Position numbers and translations under genes: made by a program. DNA of 64,000 nucleotides, from positions 1,984,001 to 2,048,000 of the forward strand of contig NZ_CP090976.1 in NCBI RefSeq assembly GCF_021513235.1, in the 5' to 3' direction. The notes under the pieces are model-generated. The model saw only the letters and a list, made by a program, of their open reading frames with translations, was not told the DNA's origin and searched no databases. The DNA is from Kaistella sp. 97-N-M2. GTDB lineage: Bacteria > Bacteroidota > Bacteroidia > Flavobacteriales > Weeksellaceae. Positions 9,342-17,644 of the stretch are shown in pieces (position 1 is the stretch's first letter; the number at the start of each line of letters is the position of its first letter).

Positions 9342-10034
9342 ATGAACCTCCTTCTCGCTTCTACTTCCACCCTTTACGGTGGGAACTATCTCGAATATTT
9401 AGCCGCTGAAGTAGCAGAACTCTTCGCTGGCATTGAGGAAATTATTTTTATTCCATTTGCAAGACCGGGTGGAATTTCTCACGCGGATTATACGGCAAAA
9501 GCACGCGATTTTTTTTCAAAACTAAATATTAAAGTAAAAGGCCTCCACGAATTTGAAGACAAAGTCTCTGCGGTAAATTCCGGAAAGGGCTTTTTTACAG
9601 GTGGCGGAAATACTTTCCTTTTGGTGAAAACTTTACACGATTTTGGTTTAATGAACGTTTTAAAAGAAAACGTGGAAGAGAGAAAACCTTACATGGGAAC
9701 GAGTGCCGGCTCCAATATTGGCGGCCTCAATATGAAAACGACGAACGATATGCCGATCGTTTATCCGCCGAGTTTTGATACGATGGGCTTGGTGCCTTTC
9801 AACTTAAATCCGCACTATTTGGATCCCAATCCGGATTTAAAACATAACGGCGAAACGCGTGAAACGCGCATCAAAGAATTTCTAACGCAAAATGACAACA
9901 AAGTCGTCGGTCTGCGCGAAGGCAACTGGATTCGAAAAAAAGGAAATAAAACAACGGTTGAAGGAAATGAACTGACGCGTATTTTTGAAAAAGACAAAGA
10001 ACCCTACGAAATTAAACCCGGAACAGAACTTTGA
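9342..10034 (+). CDS. pepE: Dipeptidase E (peptidase S51, Asp-Xaa specific)
   Basis: PepE hydrolyses dipeptides with an N-terminal aspartate in the cytoplasm. The predicted triad agrees with the Salmonella enzyme: Ser121 in GTSAGSN, Asp136 in TTNDMP and His158 in NPHY. The 230-residue length fits the family. I start at ATG 9342 (MNLLLASTSTLYGG); a TTG at 9309 in the same frame overlaps the promoter and would add 11 unlikely residues. The stop codon lies one base from that of the convergent thioesterase gene. Confidence 0.94.
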   Translation: MNLLLASTSTLYGGNYLEYLAAEVAELFAGIEEIIFIPFARPGGISHADYTAKARDFFSKLNIKVKGLHEFEDKVSAVNSGKGFFTGGGNTFLLVKTLHDFGLMNVLKENVEERKPYMGTSAGSNIGGLNMKTTNDMPIVYPPSFDTMGLVPFNLNPHYLDPNPDLKHNGETRETRIKEFLTQNDNKVVGLREGNWIRKKGNKTTVEGNELTRIFEKDKEPYEIKPGTEL

Positions 10035-10035
10035 G

Positions 10036-10446
10036 TTAGTGCTGCCAGTTTTTTTCGATAATCTGCATTAAAAATTCCGGGCATTTTACCACTTTATTGG
10101 TTTTTGCATCGAGGAAAAAAAGAGTGGTTTTGGCTTCGGTGATCTTTTGTTTGGAACTGTTATAAATTTCATATTCAAATTCGATCCGCGCGCCGGGAAT
10201 TTTTTTGATGAATGTATGAATTTCGAGAATTTCGTCGTAAAGTGCAGGTTTTAAATATTTAATGCTGTACTCAGAAACTGGGAGCCAAGTTCCCCCGTTT
10301 TCAATCTCGTCGTAAGACATTCCGAGCGTGCGAAAAAGTTCTACCCGGGCAACTTCAAAGTAGGTGGCGTAATGGCCGTAGTAGACGTATTTCATCGGGT
10401 CTGTTTCGGCGTAACGCACTCTAATTGAGGTAGTTGTGTGTATCAT
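10036..10446 (-). CDS. YbgC/FadM-type hotdog-fold acyl-CoA thioesterase
   Basis: This 136-residue protein is a single hotdog domain of the 4-hydroxybenzoyl-CoA thioesterase family, which hydrolyses acyl-CoA esters in the cytoplasm. The active-site segment RYAETDPMKYVYYGHYATYF contains the catalytic aspartate of the family (YAETDPM) and the glycine-histidine pair. The exact substrate cannot be inferred. It converges on pepE with a one-base gap and no visible terminator between them. Confidence 0.92.
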   Translation of the reverse strand: MIHTTTSIRVRYAETDPMKYVYYGHYATYFEVARVELFRTLGMSYDEIENGGTWLPVSEYSIKYLKPALYDEILEIHTFIKKIPGARIEFEYEIYNSSKQKITEAKTTLFFLDAKTNKVVKCPEFLMQIIEKNWQH

Positions 10447-10579
10447 TTAAGTATGGAATTGGTCATACAAATATATTTTTAAAAAACCAATAGGGCAAAA
10501 ATTTTTTTTAGAAATTTAAAAATTACATCTTTGTCTTTCCTCCAAAATCTAACATTGAAGGAAAAATTGCTGAAAGAAA

Positions 10580-12034
10580 ATGAACGAAAATTTAACACTT
10601 ATTTGGGAAAAATGTCTTCAGTTTATGAGGGATAACCTTAACGCTGCCGAAGACAACACCGACCTGAAAAAACTAGAAAACTCTTTCGATTTGCTGTTTG
10701 ATAATGTACAGCCGGTATCCCTTATAAGTAACAATCTTACGCTCCTGGTTCCCAGCGATTTTTACAAAGAATATATTGAAGATAATTATCTCTCTTTACT
10801 CTCCGCGGCCCTCAAAAAAAACATCGGGAAAGGCGTGAAACTTTGGTATTCTGTGATGGAAAACCGACCAAGCGGACAGGAACAGCCCATCACTGTTAAC
10901 TTCAAAGGCAAAAGCATTGCAACGCCGAAAGTTCAGGAAACTTTGCCGCCTGCATTTTCTCAGAATCTGATCAATCCGTTTGTGGTTCCGGGGATGAAGA
11001 AAGTGAACATCGATTCCAATTTGAAAGCCGATTTTTCTTTTGATAATTATGTTGAAGGTGAAAGCAACAAGTTTGCATCGACGGTGGCGAAATCCATCGC
11101 GAAAAGACCCGGTGCAACTGCCTTTAATCCTTTATTTTTACACGGCGGTTATGGCGTTGGAAAAACGCACTTAGGCCACGCCATCGGCTTGGAAGTGAAA
11201 AATGCTTTTCCGGACAAAGTGGTTCTTTATCTTTCTTCCGAGAAATTCATTCAGCAGTTTGTCTCCGCCGCGAAAGCGCATAAACAGACCGAATTTGCGA
11301 ATTTCTATCAAATGGTGGACGTTCTTATTATTGATGATATTCAGTTTCTGTCCGGAAAAAAATCCACGCAGGACAGTTTCTTCCATATTTTCGATTATCT
11401 GCACCAAAACGGCAAGCAGATCATTCTAACTTCAGATAAAGCACCTGTCGATATTTTAGATATTCAGGAACGAATTGTTTCGCGATTCAAATGGGGACTT
11501 TCCGCAGAAATTAAATCGCCGGATTTCGATACCAGACGAAGAATTATCGTTGATAAGTTAAGCCGCGACGGTATTGTTTTAACGGAAGACATGCTGGATT
11601 ACCTCGCCTCAGAAGTAAAAACCAACGTTCGGGAATTGATTGGCGTAATTAATTCGGTGATTGCGTATTCGACCATTTATAAGTCTGATCTGTCATTGGA
11701 ATTGCTCAAAGAAACCATCAGTAAGATTGCCGCGAATCAGAAAAAAGTAATCAATATTCCTTATATTCAGGAGGTTGTGTGCGAATATTTTGGCATTGAA
11801 AGGGAACAGCTTTTATCCAAAACCCGAAAAAGAGAAATTGCTTTGCCGCGACAACTCGCAATGTATTTTGCAAAAGAGTTAACCAACGCTACCTTTACCA
11901 AAATTGGCGAAGAAATGGGCGGAAAAGATCACTCGACCGTGATGTATGCGTGCGATACCATTAAAGACGTTTCGAAAATCGATAAGGAACTGAAAAAATA
12001 CGTTAAGGAATTAGGCGAAAAGATTAAACAATAA
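10580..12034 (+). CDS. dnaA: Chromosomal replication initiator DnaA
   Basis: DnaA binds and melts the replication origin. The 484 residues hold domain I (about 1-90), a variable linker, the AAA+ domain with Walker A GGYGVGKT (189-196) and Walker B IDDIQ (251-255), and the C-terminal DNA-binding domain with GKDHSTVMYACDTI. The upstream region (10447-10579) contains no cluster of DnaA boxes, so I do not call oriC here. A CATCTTTG sequence at 10526-10533 is a possible weak -7 box. A strong terminator follows. Confidence 0.98.
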   Translation: MNENLTLIWEKCLQFMRDNLNAAEDNTDLKKLENSFDLLFDNVQPVSLISNNLTLLVPSDFYKEYIEDNYLSLLSAALKKNIGKGVKLWYSVMENRPSGQEQPITVNFKGKSIATPKVQETLPPAFSQNLINPFVVPGMKKVNIDSNLKADFSFDNYVEGESNKFASTVAKSIAKRPGATAFNPLFLHGGYGVGKTHLGHAIGLEVKNAFPDKVVLYLSSEKFIQQFVSAAKAHKQTEFANFYQMVDVLIIDDIQFLSGKKSTQDSFFHIFDYLHQNGKQIILTSDKAPVDILDIQERIVSRFKWGLSAEIKSPDFDTRRRIIVDKLSRDGIVLTEDMLDYLASEVKTNVRELIGVINSVIAYSTIYKSDLSLELLKETISKIAANQKKVINIPYIQEVVCEYFGIEREQLLSKTRKREIALPRQLAMYFAKELTNATFTKIGEEMGGKDHSTVMYACDTIKDVSKIDKELKKYVKELGEKIKQ

Positions 12035-12061
12035 TTGGCGCGTTCAATAAAAATTAAACAC

Positions 12062-12090
12062 AAAGGGATTTTTTTAAATCTCTTTTTTTA
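12062..12090 (+). terminator. Intrinsic terminator after dnaA
   Basis: A 10-bp stem with one G-T pair (12062-12071 with 12076-12085) has a TTTT loop and runs into a T tract, 27 bases after the dnaA stop. Confidence 0.75.
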
Positions 12091-12123
12091 TTTGTATTTT
12101 ACGGTCCTTCTAAAAATAATGAT

Positions 12124-12561
12124 ATGAAAATTTTAATGGTTTGTCTCGGAAATATATGCAGAAGCCCGCTGGCAGAAGGAATTTTAAAATCCAAACTGCC
12201 AGACGATTTTGTGGTTGATTCCGCGGGGACGCTGGAAAATAATGCGGGAAAAAGTCCGGACCGCCGCTCGTTGGAAATCGCAAAAAAATATAATATCGAT
12301 ATTTCGTCGCAGAAATCCCGCTGGTTTACGGCTGAGGATTTTAAGGAATACGATCGGATCTACGTGATGGACCGCAGCAATTTGAAAGATGTTTTGTCTT
12401 TAGCAAAGGATGAAAATGACCGCCGCAAAGTTTCATTGATTCTGGAAGATCAGGAAGTTCCGGATCCTTTCTGGAGCGAAATGGATGGTTTCGAAAAGGT
12501 GTATCAAATGCTCGATAAAGCTTCGGACAAGATCGCCGACGAATTGAAAAAGAAAGTTTAA
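12124..12561 (+). CDS. Low-molecular-weight protein-tyrosine phosphatase
   Basis: This cytoplasmic phosphatase has the P-loop CLGNICRS at the N-terminus with nucleophile Cys7 and Arg13, and the general-acid aspartate Asp114 in VPDPFW. The 145-residue length is typical. No partner tyrosine kinase gene is nearby, so the target is unknown. Placement after dnaA and before an RsmI-like methylase is, as I recall, common in Chryseobacterium-type genomes. Confidence 0.93.
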   Translation: MKILMVCLGNICRSPLAEGILKSKLPDDFVVDSAGTLENNAGKSPDRRSLEIAKKYNIDISSQKSRWFTAEDFKEYDRIYVMDRSNLKDVLSLAKDENDRRKVSLILEDQEVPDPFWSEMDGFEKVYQMLDKASDKIADELKKKV

Positions 12562-12674
12562 AGAGCGATATACAAGAGCCAGGTTTAAATTTTTATAATG
12601 ATTAAATCTGGATAAAAAACTTTACGCCGAAACATTCAAGTATTTAAGAACATAAAATCACAAAACCAAAGAAC

Positions 12675-13373
12675 ATGCTTTTCCTCATTCCTGCTTACAT
12701 TTCCGAAAATTCGCCGACCGATTATTTTGCACCTTCGGTAAAGGAATACATTCTGAAAACCGATTATTTTTTCGTGGAAAACGAAAAGACGGCGCGGAAA
12801 GTCATCAAATTTTTTGCTCCCGAAAAAAAGCAGTCCGACCTTAAACTTTTTCTTTTAGACAAATATTCGGAGCGAAAGGATCTGCAGGAAGCGCAGATGC
12901 TCATGAAAAACGGTCAGGATTTCGGTTTGTTATCGGAAGCCGGTTTGCCGTGCATTGCAGACCCGGGAAATGTGATGGTGAGATGGTGCCATGAAAATGC
13001 GGTGAAAGTGATTCCAATTAACGGACCTTCGTCAATCATTTTGGCCTTGATTTCCAGCGGACTGAATGGTCAGGAATTTACGTTTCATGGCTATCTGCCA
13101 ATCGACCGGTCAGCGAAAAAATCGAAAATCCAGTGGCTTGAGAACCAAGTGAATTCTACAGGTTACTCTCAGATTTTTATGGAGACGCCGTACCGCAATA
13201 ATCCGCTGTTTGAGGATCTTTGTAAATTTTTATCGCCGAATATGAAGTTGTGCGTTGCGGCGAATATCAACGATCCCGTAAGCGAATTTATCAAAACTTT
13301 AAGCATTAAAGAGTGGCAGAAAAACAAACCCGAGCTGCATAAAGTCCCCGCCGTCTTTGTGATAGGAAAGTAA
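12675..13373 (+). CDS. Tetrapyrrole-methylase-fold SAM methyltransferase (RsmI-like)
   Basis: The fold is that of RsmI, the 16S rRNA C1402 2'-O-methyltransferase, with the motif SEAGLPCIADPGN in place of SDAGTPLISDPG, then PINGPSSIILALISSG. At 232 residues it lacks the C-terminal extension of classical RsmI (about 280) and the N-terminus starts directly with LFLIPAYISEN. It may be the Bacteroidota RsmI paralogue rather than RsmI itself, so I give no symbol. Confidence 0.85.
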   Translation: MLFLIPAYISENSPTDYFAPSVKEYILKTDYFFVENEKTARKVIKFFAPEKKQSDLKLFLLDKYSERKDLQEAQMLMKNGQDFGLLSEAGLPCIADPGNVMVRWCHENAVKVIPINGPSSIILALISSGLNGQEFTFHGYLPIDRSAKKSKIQWLENQVNSTGYSQIFMETPYRNNPLFEDLCKFLSPNMKLCVAANINDPVSEFIKTLSIKEWQKNKPELHKVPAVFVIGK

Positions 13374-13438
13374 ACTTTAACAACCATTAACAGCGCTTTT
13401 GCACCATTGTTGATTAGTATAGGGCTAAATAAATTATT

Positions 13439-13816
13439 ATGTCTGAAAAGAAATTAGCAGGAATCTGGATGGATTCAGAAAATGCAATCGTCGTTAAAAA
13501 TCATGATATTGAAAGCGCTTATAAATTTTTTGTTTGCGATCCTGTGAAAAGAGATGTACAACACGGAAATTCCAGCGAGAAAAACGCGAATAACGTAGAA
13601 CAAACCAATACCGCGAAGTTTTTCAAAGATTTGGAACATTTGATCATCAACACGCAGGAACTTTATTTAACCGGAACAGGAACGATTCAGGAGCAGTTTA
13701 AAAATCATTTATCCGAAACAGCACAGTTCAAAAATTTGAAAGTTACGTTGGGAACAGACCAAAAAATGAGCGAAGAGCAGTTTTTAGAAGAAGTAAAATC
13801 GCACTTCAACGCATAA
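13439..13816 (+). CDS. Small cytoplasmic protein of unknown function
   Basis: This 125-residue protein has no signal peptide or membrane segment. The N-terminus (KLAGIWMDSENAIVV) and the segment LYLTGTGTIQEQFKNHL, followed by a predicted helix and KVTLGTDQKMSEEQ, resemble the alternating strand-helix layout of eRF1/Pelota C-terminal-like domains found in small stress or host-attachment proteins. That likeness is weak and no function is claimed. The gene is complete, begins at ATG 13439 and is followed by a clear terminator. Confidence 0.8.
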   Translation: MSEKKLAGIWMDSENAIVVKNHDIESAYKFFVCDPVKRDVQHGNSSEKNANNVEQTNTAKFFKDLEHLIINTQELYLTGTGTIQEQFKNHLSETAQFKNLKVTLGTDQKMSEEQFLEEVKSHFNA

Positions 13817-13840
13817 GCTTTTTTTCTATAAAAATTCAAG

Positions 13841-13868
13841 ACCGAAAATTCAATTTTCGGTTTTTTTT
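13841..13868 (+). terminator. Intrinsic terminator after the 13439 gene
   Basis: ACCGAAAA (13841-13848) pairs with TTTTCGGT (13854-13861) and is followed by TTTTTTT, immediately before the stop of the convergent Mpo1-like gene. Confidence 0.75.
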
Positions 13869-13870
13869 AT

Positions 13871-14344
13871 TTAATATTTTAGGCCATATTTTTTCAGAAT
13901 AAAATGTAGAAGCCAAATCGGACCGACGAGGAGGAACTGCAAATCTTTCAGAAAACTCGGCTTTTTGCCTTCGATTTTGTGCCCGTAGAACTGTCCGACC
14001 CAGGATAAAATAAAAACGCCCAGAAAAACGGTCCACGAGCGGTGTTCCGATGTGATGTTGATGAGATAAACAAAATACTCCAGCACCAGCATGATCACCA
14101 TCATCATCAACCCAATGCGCCAGGATAATCTGATGTAAAAAGCCGTGACCAACAGCAGCACAATCAGAGAAACGAGACTTATAGCACCGAAATATCTGAT
14201 CCCAAAATGCGGCGAGGGAATAAGTGATACGAAGCCCAGCATCGACCAAAAAATCAAGGGCACACAAATCCAGTGGATTGCTTTGTTCGTGAGGTCCTGA
14301 TGGCTTTCGGCATATTCTGAAAAGAGCAAATTTATTTTTCTCAT
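13871..14344 (-). CDS. Mpo1-like/DUF962 membrane protein
   Basis: This 157-residue protein has about four hydrophobic helices. It carries the family landmarks HWICVPLIFW near the N-terminus, WVGQFYGHKIEGKKPSF and QFLLVGPIWLL. Yeast Mpo1 is an iron-dependent 2-hydroxy fatty acid dioxygenase that shortens phytosphingosine-derived acids. The conserved histidines (in SHQDLTNKAIHW and FYGHKIEGKKP) are retained, so a similar oxidative lipid role is possible but unproven in bacteria. Confidence 0.87.
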   Translation of the reverse strand: MRKINLLFSEYAESHQDLTNKAIHWICVPLIFWSMLGFVSLIPSPHFGIRYFGAISLVSLIVLLLVTAFYIRLSWRIGLMMMVIMLVLEYFVYLINITSEHRSWTVFLGVFILSWVGQFYGHKIEGKKPSFLKDLQFLLVGPIWLLHFILKKYGLKY

Positions 14345-14436
14345 GGTCCTTTATTTTGCAACTAATTTATTGAATTTTCACGTAACATTATTTTAAAGCG
14401 CTCAAAATATTTAGTCGTTTGAGAGAGGATTATGAA

Positions 14437-14468
14437 TTTGAAATAGTGTCGTAATAATCGTATTTTTG
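14437..14468 (+). promoter_or_regulatory. Promoter of the 14484 methyltransferase
   Basis: TTTG at 14437-14440 and TATTTTTG at 14461-14468 are 20 bp apart, a full match to the Bacteroidota consensus. The start codon is 15 bp downstream, giving a short leader. Confidence 0.75.
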
Positions 14469-14483
14469 TAGAAATTTAAAGGA

Positions 14484-15188
14484 ATGAAAGACTTAATGGG
14501 CCAGGCGATCTGGGATTTTTATCACCATAAAAGCACAGAAGATCTGCTTACGGAAACTTCCATTTCAGAAATTGATGAACTTCCCGTGGAGTATCTCTTC
14601 CGCGGTTTTGAGGAGATGAATTTGGTGGAGAAAAAAGCGCTGGAACTGTCTACCGGAAATGTTCTGGATATTGGCGCTGGCGCGGGTTCCCACAGTTTAC
14701 ATCTTCAAAACGAAAAGAATTTAGACGTGCTGGCTCTGGATATATCGCCCAAAGCAATTGAAGTTTGCGGATTGCGCGGCGTGAAGAAGACTTTATGTTC
14801 AGATATTTTAGGATACTCGGGGAAAACTTTCGATACGATTCTTTTATTGATGAATGGCACCGGCGTTTTTCAATCGTTGGATAAGATCGATTTGTATCTG
14901 GAAAAACTGCATTCACTATTAAATGAAGACGGGCAGATTTTAATTGACAGTACCGACATCATTTACATGTACGACCGGGACGAAGATGGAGGCGTAATGG
15001 TTCCGGCCGATCGGTATTATGGCGAAGTCGATTATTTTGTCCATTACAAATTAGACACCGAAAAACCCATCAAATGGCTTTATCTGGATTTCGAGACGTT
15101 TAAAAGAGCTGCTGAAAATAATGGTTTTAAGATCGAAAAGATTCTGCAGGACGAAGATGCTTTTTTGGCGAGATTAAGCAAAAAGTAA
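14484..15188 (+). CDS. Class I SAM-dependent methyltransferase
   Basis: The Rossmann-fold SAM-binding motif I is LDIGAGAGSHSLHL at about residues 57-70, followed by LALDISPKAIEVC (motif II) and DTILLLMNGTGVF (motif IV). The 234-residue protein is cytoplasmic. The substrate cannot be deduced; the N-terminal 50 residues (MGQAIWDFYHHKSTEDLL) form a lid-like region seen in small-molecule methyltransferases. It is monocistronic, with its own consensus promoter. Confidence 0.88.
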   Translation: MKDLMGQAIWDFYHHKSTEDLLTETSISEIDELPVEYLFRGFEEMNLVEKKALELSTGNVLDIGAGAGSHSLHLQNEKNLDVLALDISPKAIEVCGLRGVKKTLCSDILGYSGKTFDTILLLMNGTGVFQSLDKIDLYLEKLHSLLNEDGQILIDSTDIIYMYDRDEDGGVMVPADRYYGEVDYFVHYKLDTEKPIKWLYLDFETFKRAAENNGFKIEKILQDEDAFLARLSKK

Positions 15189-15247
15189 TTTTGCGTGGAA
15201 AAGAAAAGGTTTTGGAAAATCCAAAATCTTTCTTCTACTTTTTAAAC

Positions 15248-15305
15248 TACCCCGTCAAAATTTTTTTTACCAAAAATTTTGCCACCCCTTCAAAGAAGGG
15301 GAATT
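15248..15305. repeat. Solitary palindromic repeat, same family as the DUF559 flanks
   Basis: Three parts are visible: ACCCCG, a long AT hairpin (CAAAATTTTT with AAAAATTTTG), and ACCCCTT-CAAAG-AAGGGG. This is the architecture of the right flank of the DUF559 element at 42490-42526 with a longer middle hairpin. It sits between the convergent 3' ends of the methyltransferase and metG, and carries no gene. Confidence 0.7.
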
Positions 15306-15321
15306 TGGGAAGTGGTTCTGT

Positions 15322-17355
15322 TTATCCGATTTCAATACCATTTTCCACGGTTTCAGTCGGCGTTACAAATACCAATTTTCCTTCTGCGTTATTGGTTAAA
15401 AGCAACATTCCCTGCGATTCGATTCCGCGGATTTTTCGGGGCGCAAGGTTAAGTAAAATCATGACCTGCTTGCCAACACATTCTTCGGGGGTGAAACTTT
15501 CGGCAACGCCGGAAACGACCGTTCTTACATCAACGCCGGTATCTACGGAGAATTTCAAAAGTTTATCTGCTTTCTCCACTTTTTCGGCGGTCAATATAGT
15601 AGCTGTTCTAAGATCTATTTTGGTAAAATCATCAAACTGAATTTCTTCTTTCATCGGGTTGGCTTTTGGATTTGTTTTTTTGTTGGATTCTTTCGTGTTT
15701 TCTAATTTCTGAATCTGAAATTCGATGGTTTCATCTTCAATTTTCGAAAACAACAGTTCGGCGGCATTGATCTGATGTCCGGTTTTAATGAGGATTTTGT
15801 TGGTCTCAATTTCTTTCCAGGTCAGTTGCTGAATATTAAACATTTTCTGTAATTTTTCTGCACTGAAAGGTAAAAATGGCTCACAAATTTGTGCTAAACC
15901 AACTGCAATTTGTGCGGCGACGAAAAGAGAATTTGCCGCTTTTTCCGGATTGTCTTTGATGGTTTTCCAGGGTTCCTCAATTTGGAGAAACTGATTTCCG
16001 AAACGCGCCAAATTCATCATCGCCGTTAAAGCATTTCTAAATTCATAATGTTCCAGAAAATTTTCAACCTCGGTGGCTGCTTTCGTAATTTCGTGGAGTT
16101 CTTCGGCGTTTTCATTGCCCGCAGGAACAACTCCGGCGTAATATTTGTGAATCAAAACGGCGACTCTGTTAATGAAATTTCCGAAAATCCCGACCAATTC
16201 TGAGTTGTTTTTGGTCTGGAAATCTTTCCACGTAAAATTATTGTCTTTCGTTTCGGGGGCGGAAGAAAGCAGCGTGTACCGCAAAACATCCTGTTGTCCC
16301 GGAAATTCTTCCACATATTCGTGAGCCCAAACGGCCCAGTTCCGGGAAGTCGAGATTTTATCGTTTTCTAAATTTAAAAATTCAAAAGCCGGGACATTCG
16401 TCGGCATTTTGTAATCGCCATGGGCTTTCATCATCGCCGGAAAAATGATACAGTGAAAGACAATATTATCCTTACCGATAAAATGAATGAGGTCTGAATT
16501 TTCGTTCTGCCAGTAATCTTTCCAGTTTTTCCCGTTTTTTTCCGCCCATTCCTGAGTGAAAGAAATATAACCGATTGGCGCATCGAACCAAACATACAAA
16601 ACTTTTCCGTCCGCGCCGGGAAGTGGAACGGGGACGCCCCAATTCAGATCTCGCGTCATCGCTCTGGCTTTCAAACCATCGGTCAGCCAGGATTTTACCT
16701 GTCCGTAAACGTTGGGCTTCCAGTCCTCTTTATGTCCTTCGATAATCCATCCGTTCAGGAAATCTTCGTAATCATTCAACGGAAGATACCAGTTTTTGGT
16801 TTCCTTCAAAATGGGAACATTTCCACTCAGCATAGATCTGGGATTGATCAGTTCTGAGGGAGAAAGGGTAGTGCCGCATTTCTCGCACTGGTCGCCGTAG
16901 GCATTTTCGTTGCCGCAGTTCGGGCAGGTTCCCACAATATAACGGTCCGCCAGAAATTCGTTCGCCTGCTCATCGAAATACTGCTCGGAAATTTCTTCGA
17001 TGAACTTATCTTTATTGTAAAGCGTCGTAAAAAAGTCCTGACTTACCTGCGTATGTTTAGGCGAAGTGGTTCGGGAATATTCGTCAAAAGAAATTCCCAG
17101 ATCCTGAAATGATTTTTTAATAATGCCGTGATATTTGTCGACGATATCCTGGGGCGAAACCCCTTCTTTTTTCGCACGAATGGTAATGGGAATTCCATGT
17201 TCATCGGACCCGCAAATAAAGGCGACGTCTTTTCGCAATCTTCTCTGAAAGCGTGCGTAAACATCGGCCGGAATATAAACACCGGCTAAATGACCAATAT
17301 GCACAGGACCATTTGCGTACGGCAATGCTGCCGTTATCATCTTTCTATCTGACAT
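15322..17355 (-). CDS. metG: Methionyl-tRNA synthetase
   Basis: MetG charges tRNA-Met. The 677 residues contain the HIGH motif (HIGHL) near the N-terminus, a zinc knuckle ([18 protein letters not shown]), the KMSKS-equivalent loop as KISTSRNW, an anticodon-binding helical domain, and a C-terminal EMAP/Trbp111-type tRNA-binding domain (from about residue 570, [14 protein letters not shown]). A lysine-rich linker ([13 protein letters not shown]) joins the last domain. The degenerate KMSKS is, as I recall, usual for Bacteroidota. Upstream lies a TATATTTG box. Confidence 0.97.
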   Translation of the reverse strand: MSDRKMITAALPYANGPVHIGHLAGVYIPADVYARFQRRLRKDVAFICGSDEHGIPITIRAKKEGVSPQDIVDKYHGIIKKSFQDLGISFDEYSRTTSPKHTQVSQDFFTTLYNKDKFIEEISEQYFDEQANEFLADRYIVGTCPNCGNENAYGDQCEKCGTTLSPSELINPRSMLSGNVPILKETKNWYLPLNDYEDFLNGWIIEGHKEDWKPNVYGQVKSWLTDGLKARAMTRDLNWGVPVPLPGADGKVLYVWFDAPIGYISFTQEWAEKNGKNWKDYWQNENSDLIHFIGKDNIVFHCIIFPAMMKAHGDYKMPTNVPAFEFLNLENDKISTSRNWAVWAHEYVEEFPGQQDVLRYTLLSSAPETKDNNFTWKDFQTKNNSELVGIFGNFINRVAVLIHKYYAGVVPAGNENAEELHEITKAATEVENFLEHYEFRNALTAMMNLARFGNQFLQIEEPWKTIKDNPEKAANSLFVAAQIAVGLAQICEPFLPFSAEKLQKMFNIQQLTWKEIETNKILIKTGHQINAAELLFSKIEDETIEFQIQKLENTKESNKKTNPKANPMKEEIQFDDFTKIDLRTATILTAEKVEKADKLLKFSVDTGVDVRTVVSGVAESFTPEECVGKQVMILLNLAPRKIRGIESQGMLLLTNNAEGKLVFVTPTETVENGIEIG

Positions 17356-17369
17356 TAATCTAATTTTTG

Positions 17370-17377
17370 CAAATATA
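17370..17377 (-). promoter_or_regulatory. Probable -7 box of metG
   Basis: Minus-strand TATATTTG, 15 bp upstream of the metG start. The sequence just after it (GCAAAAATTA) is the same as after the ahcY box at 54848-54855. No good TTTG box is seen at -33. Confidence 0.5.
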
Positions 17378-17644
17378 GGCGTTATGCGAGTTAATTAAAA
17401 ATCAATGTTTACGATTTAAAGCTTTTAAGCAGTTATAATATCTTTAAGACCGTCAGTGTATTTTTTGTTTTGAATAATTTTTTGTTTAAAAGAAATTAAG
17501 ATTTTTATAAAGCGTAATCAGGTGTTTTATTTTTATTGTACTTTTATATTGGAAAACCGGCGAAAATTGTTTTAAATGAATGAAATGTCGGCGATTCCAA
17601 TTTTTTCTGGTCATTAGTGTTTTTGTTTTTTTAAAACTTTAAAA

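Noticed and set aside
10447..10579. Replication origin next to dnaA
   Set aside because: No cluster of DnaA boxes (TTATCCACA-like) is seen here or at 12035-12123. Nearness to dnaA alone is not enough.
16350..16370. Loss of the KMSKS motif in MetG
   Set aside because: KISTSRNW stands at the right place and this form is usual in related synthetases, so it is not a defect.
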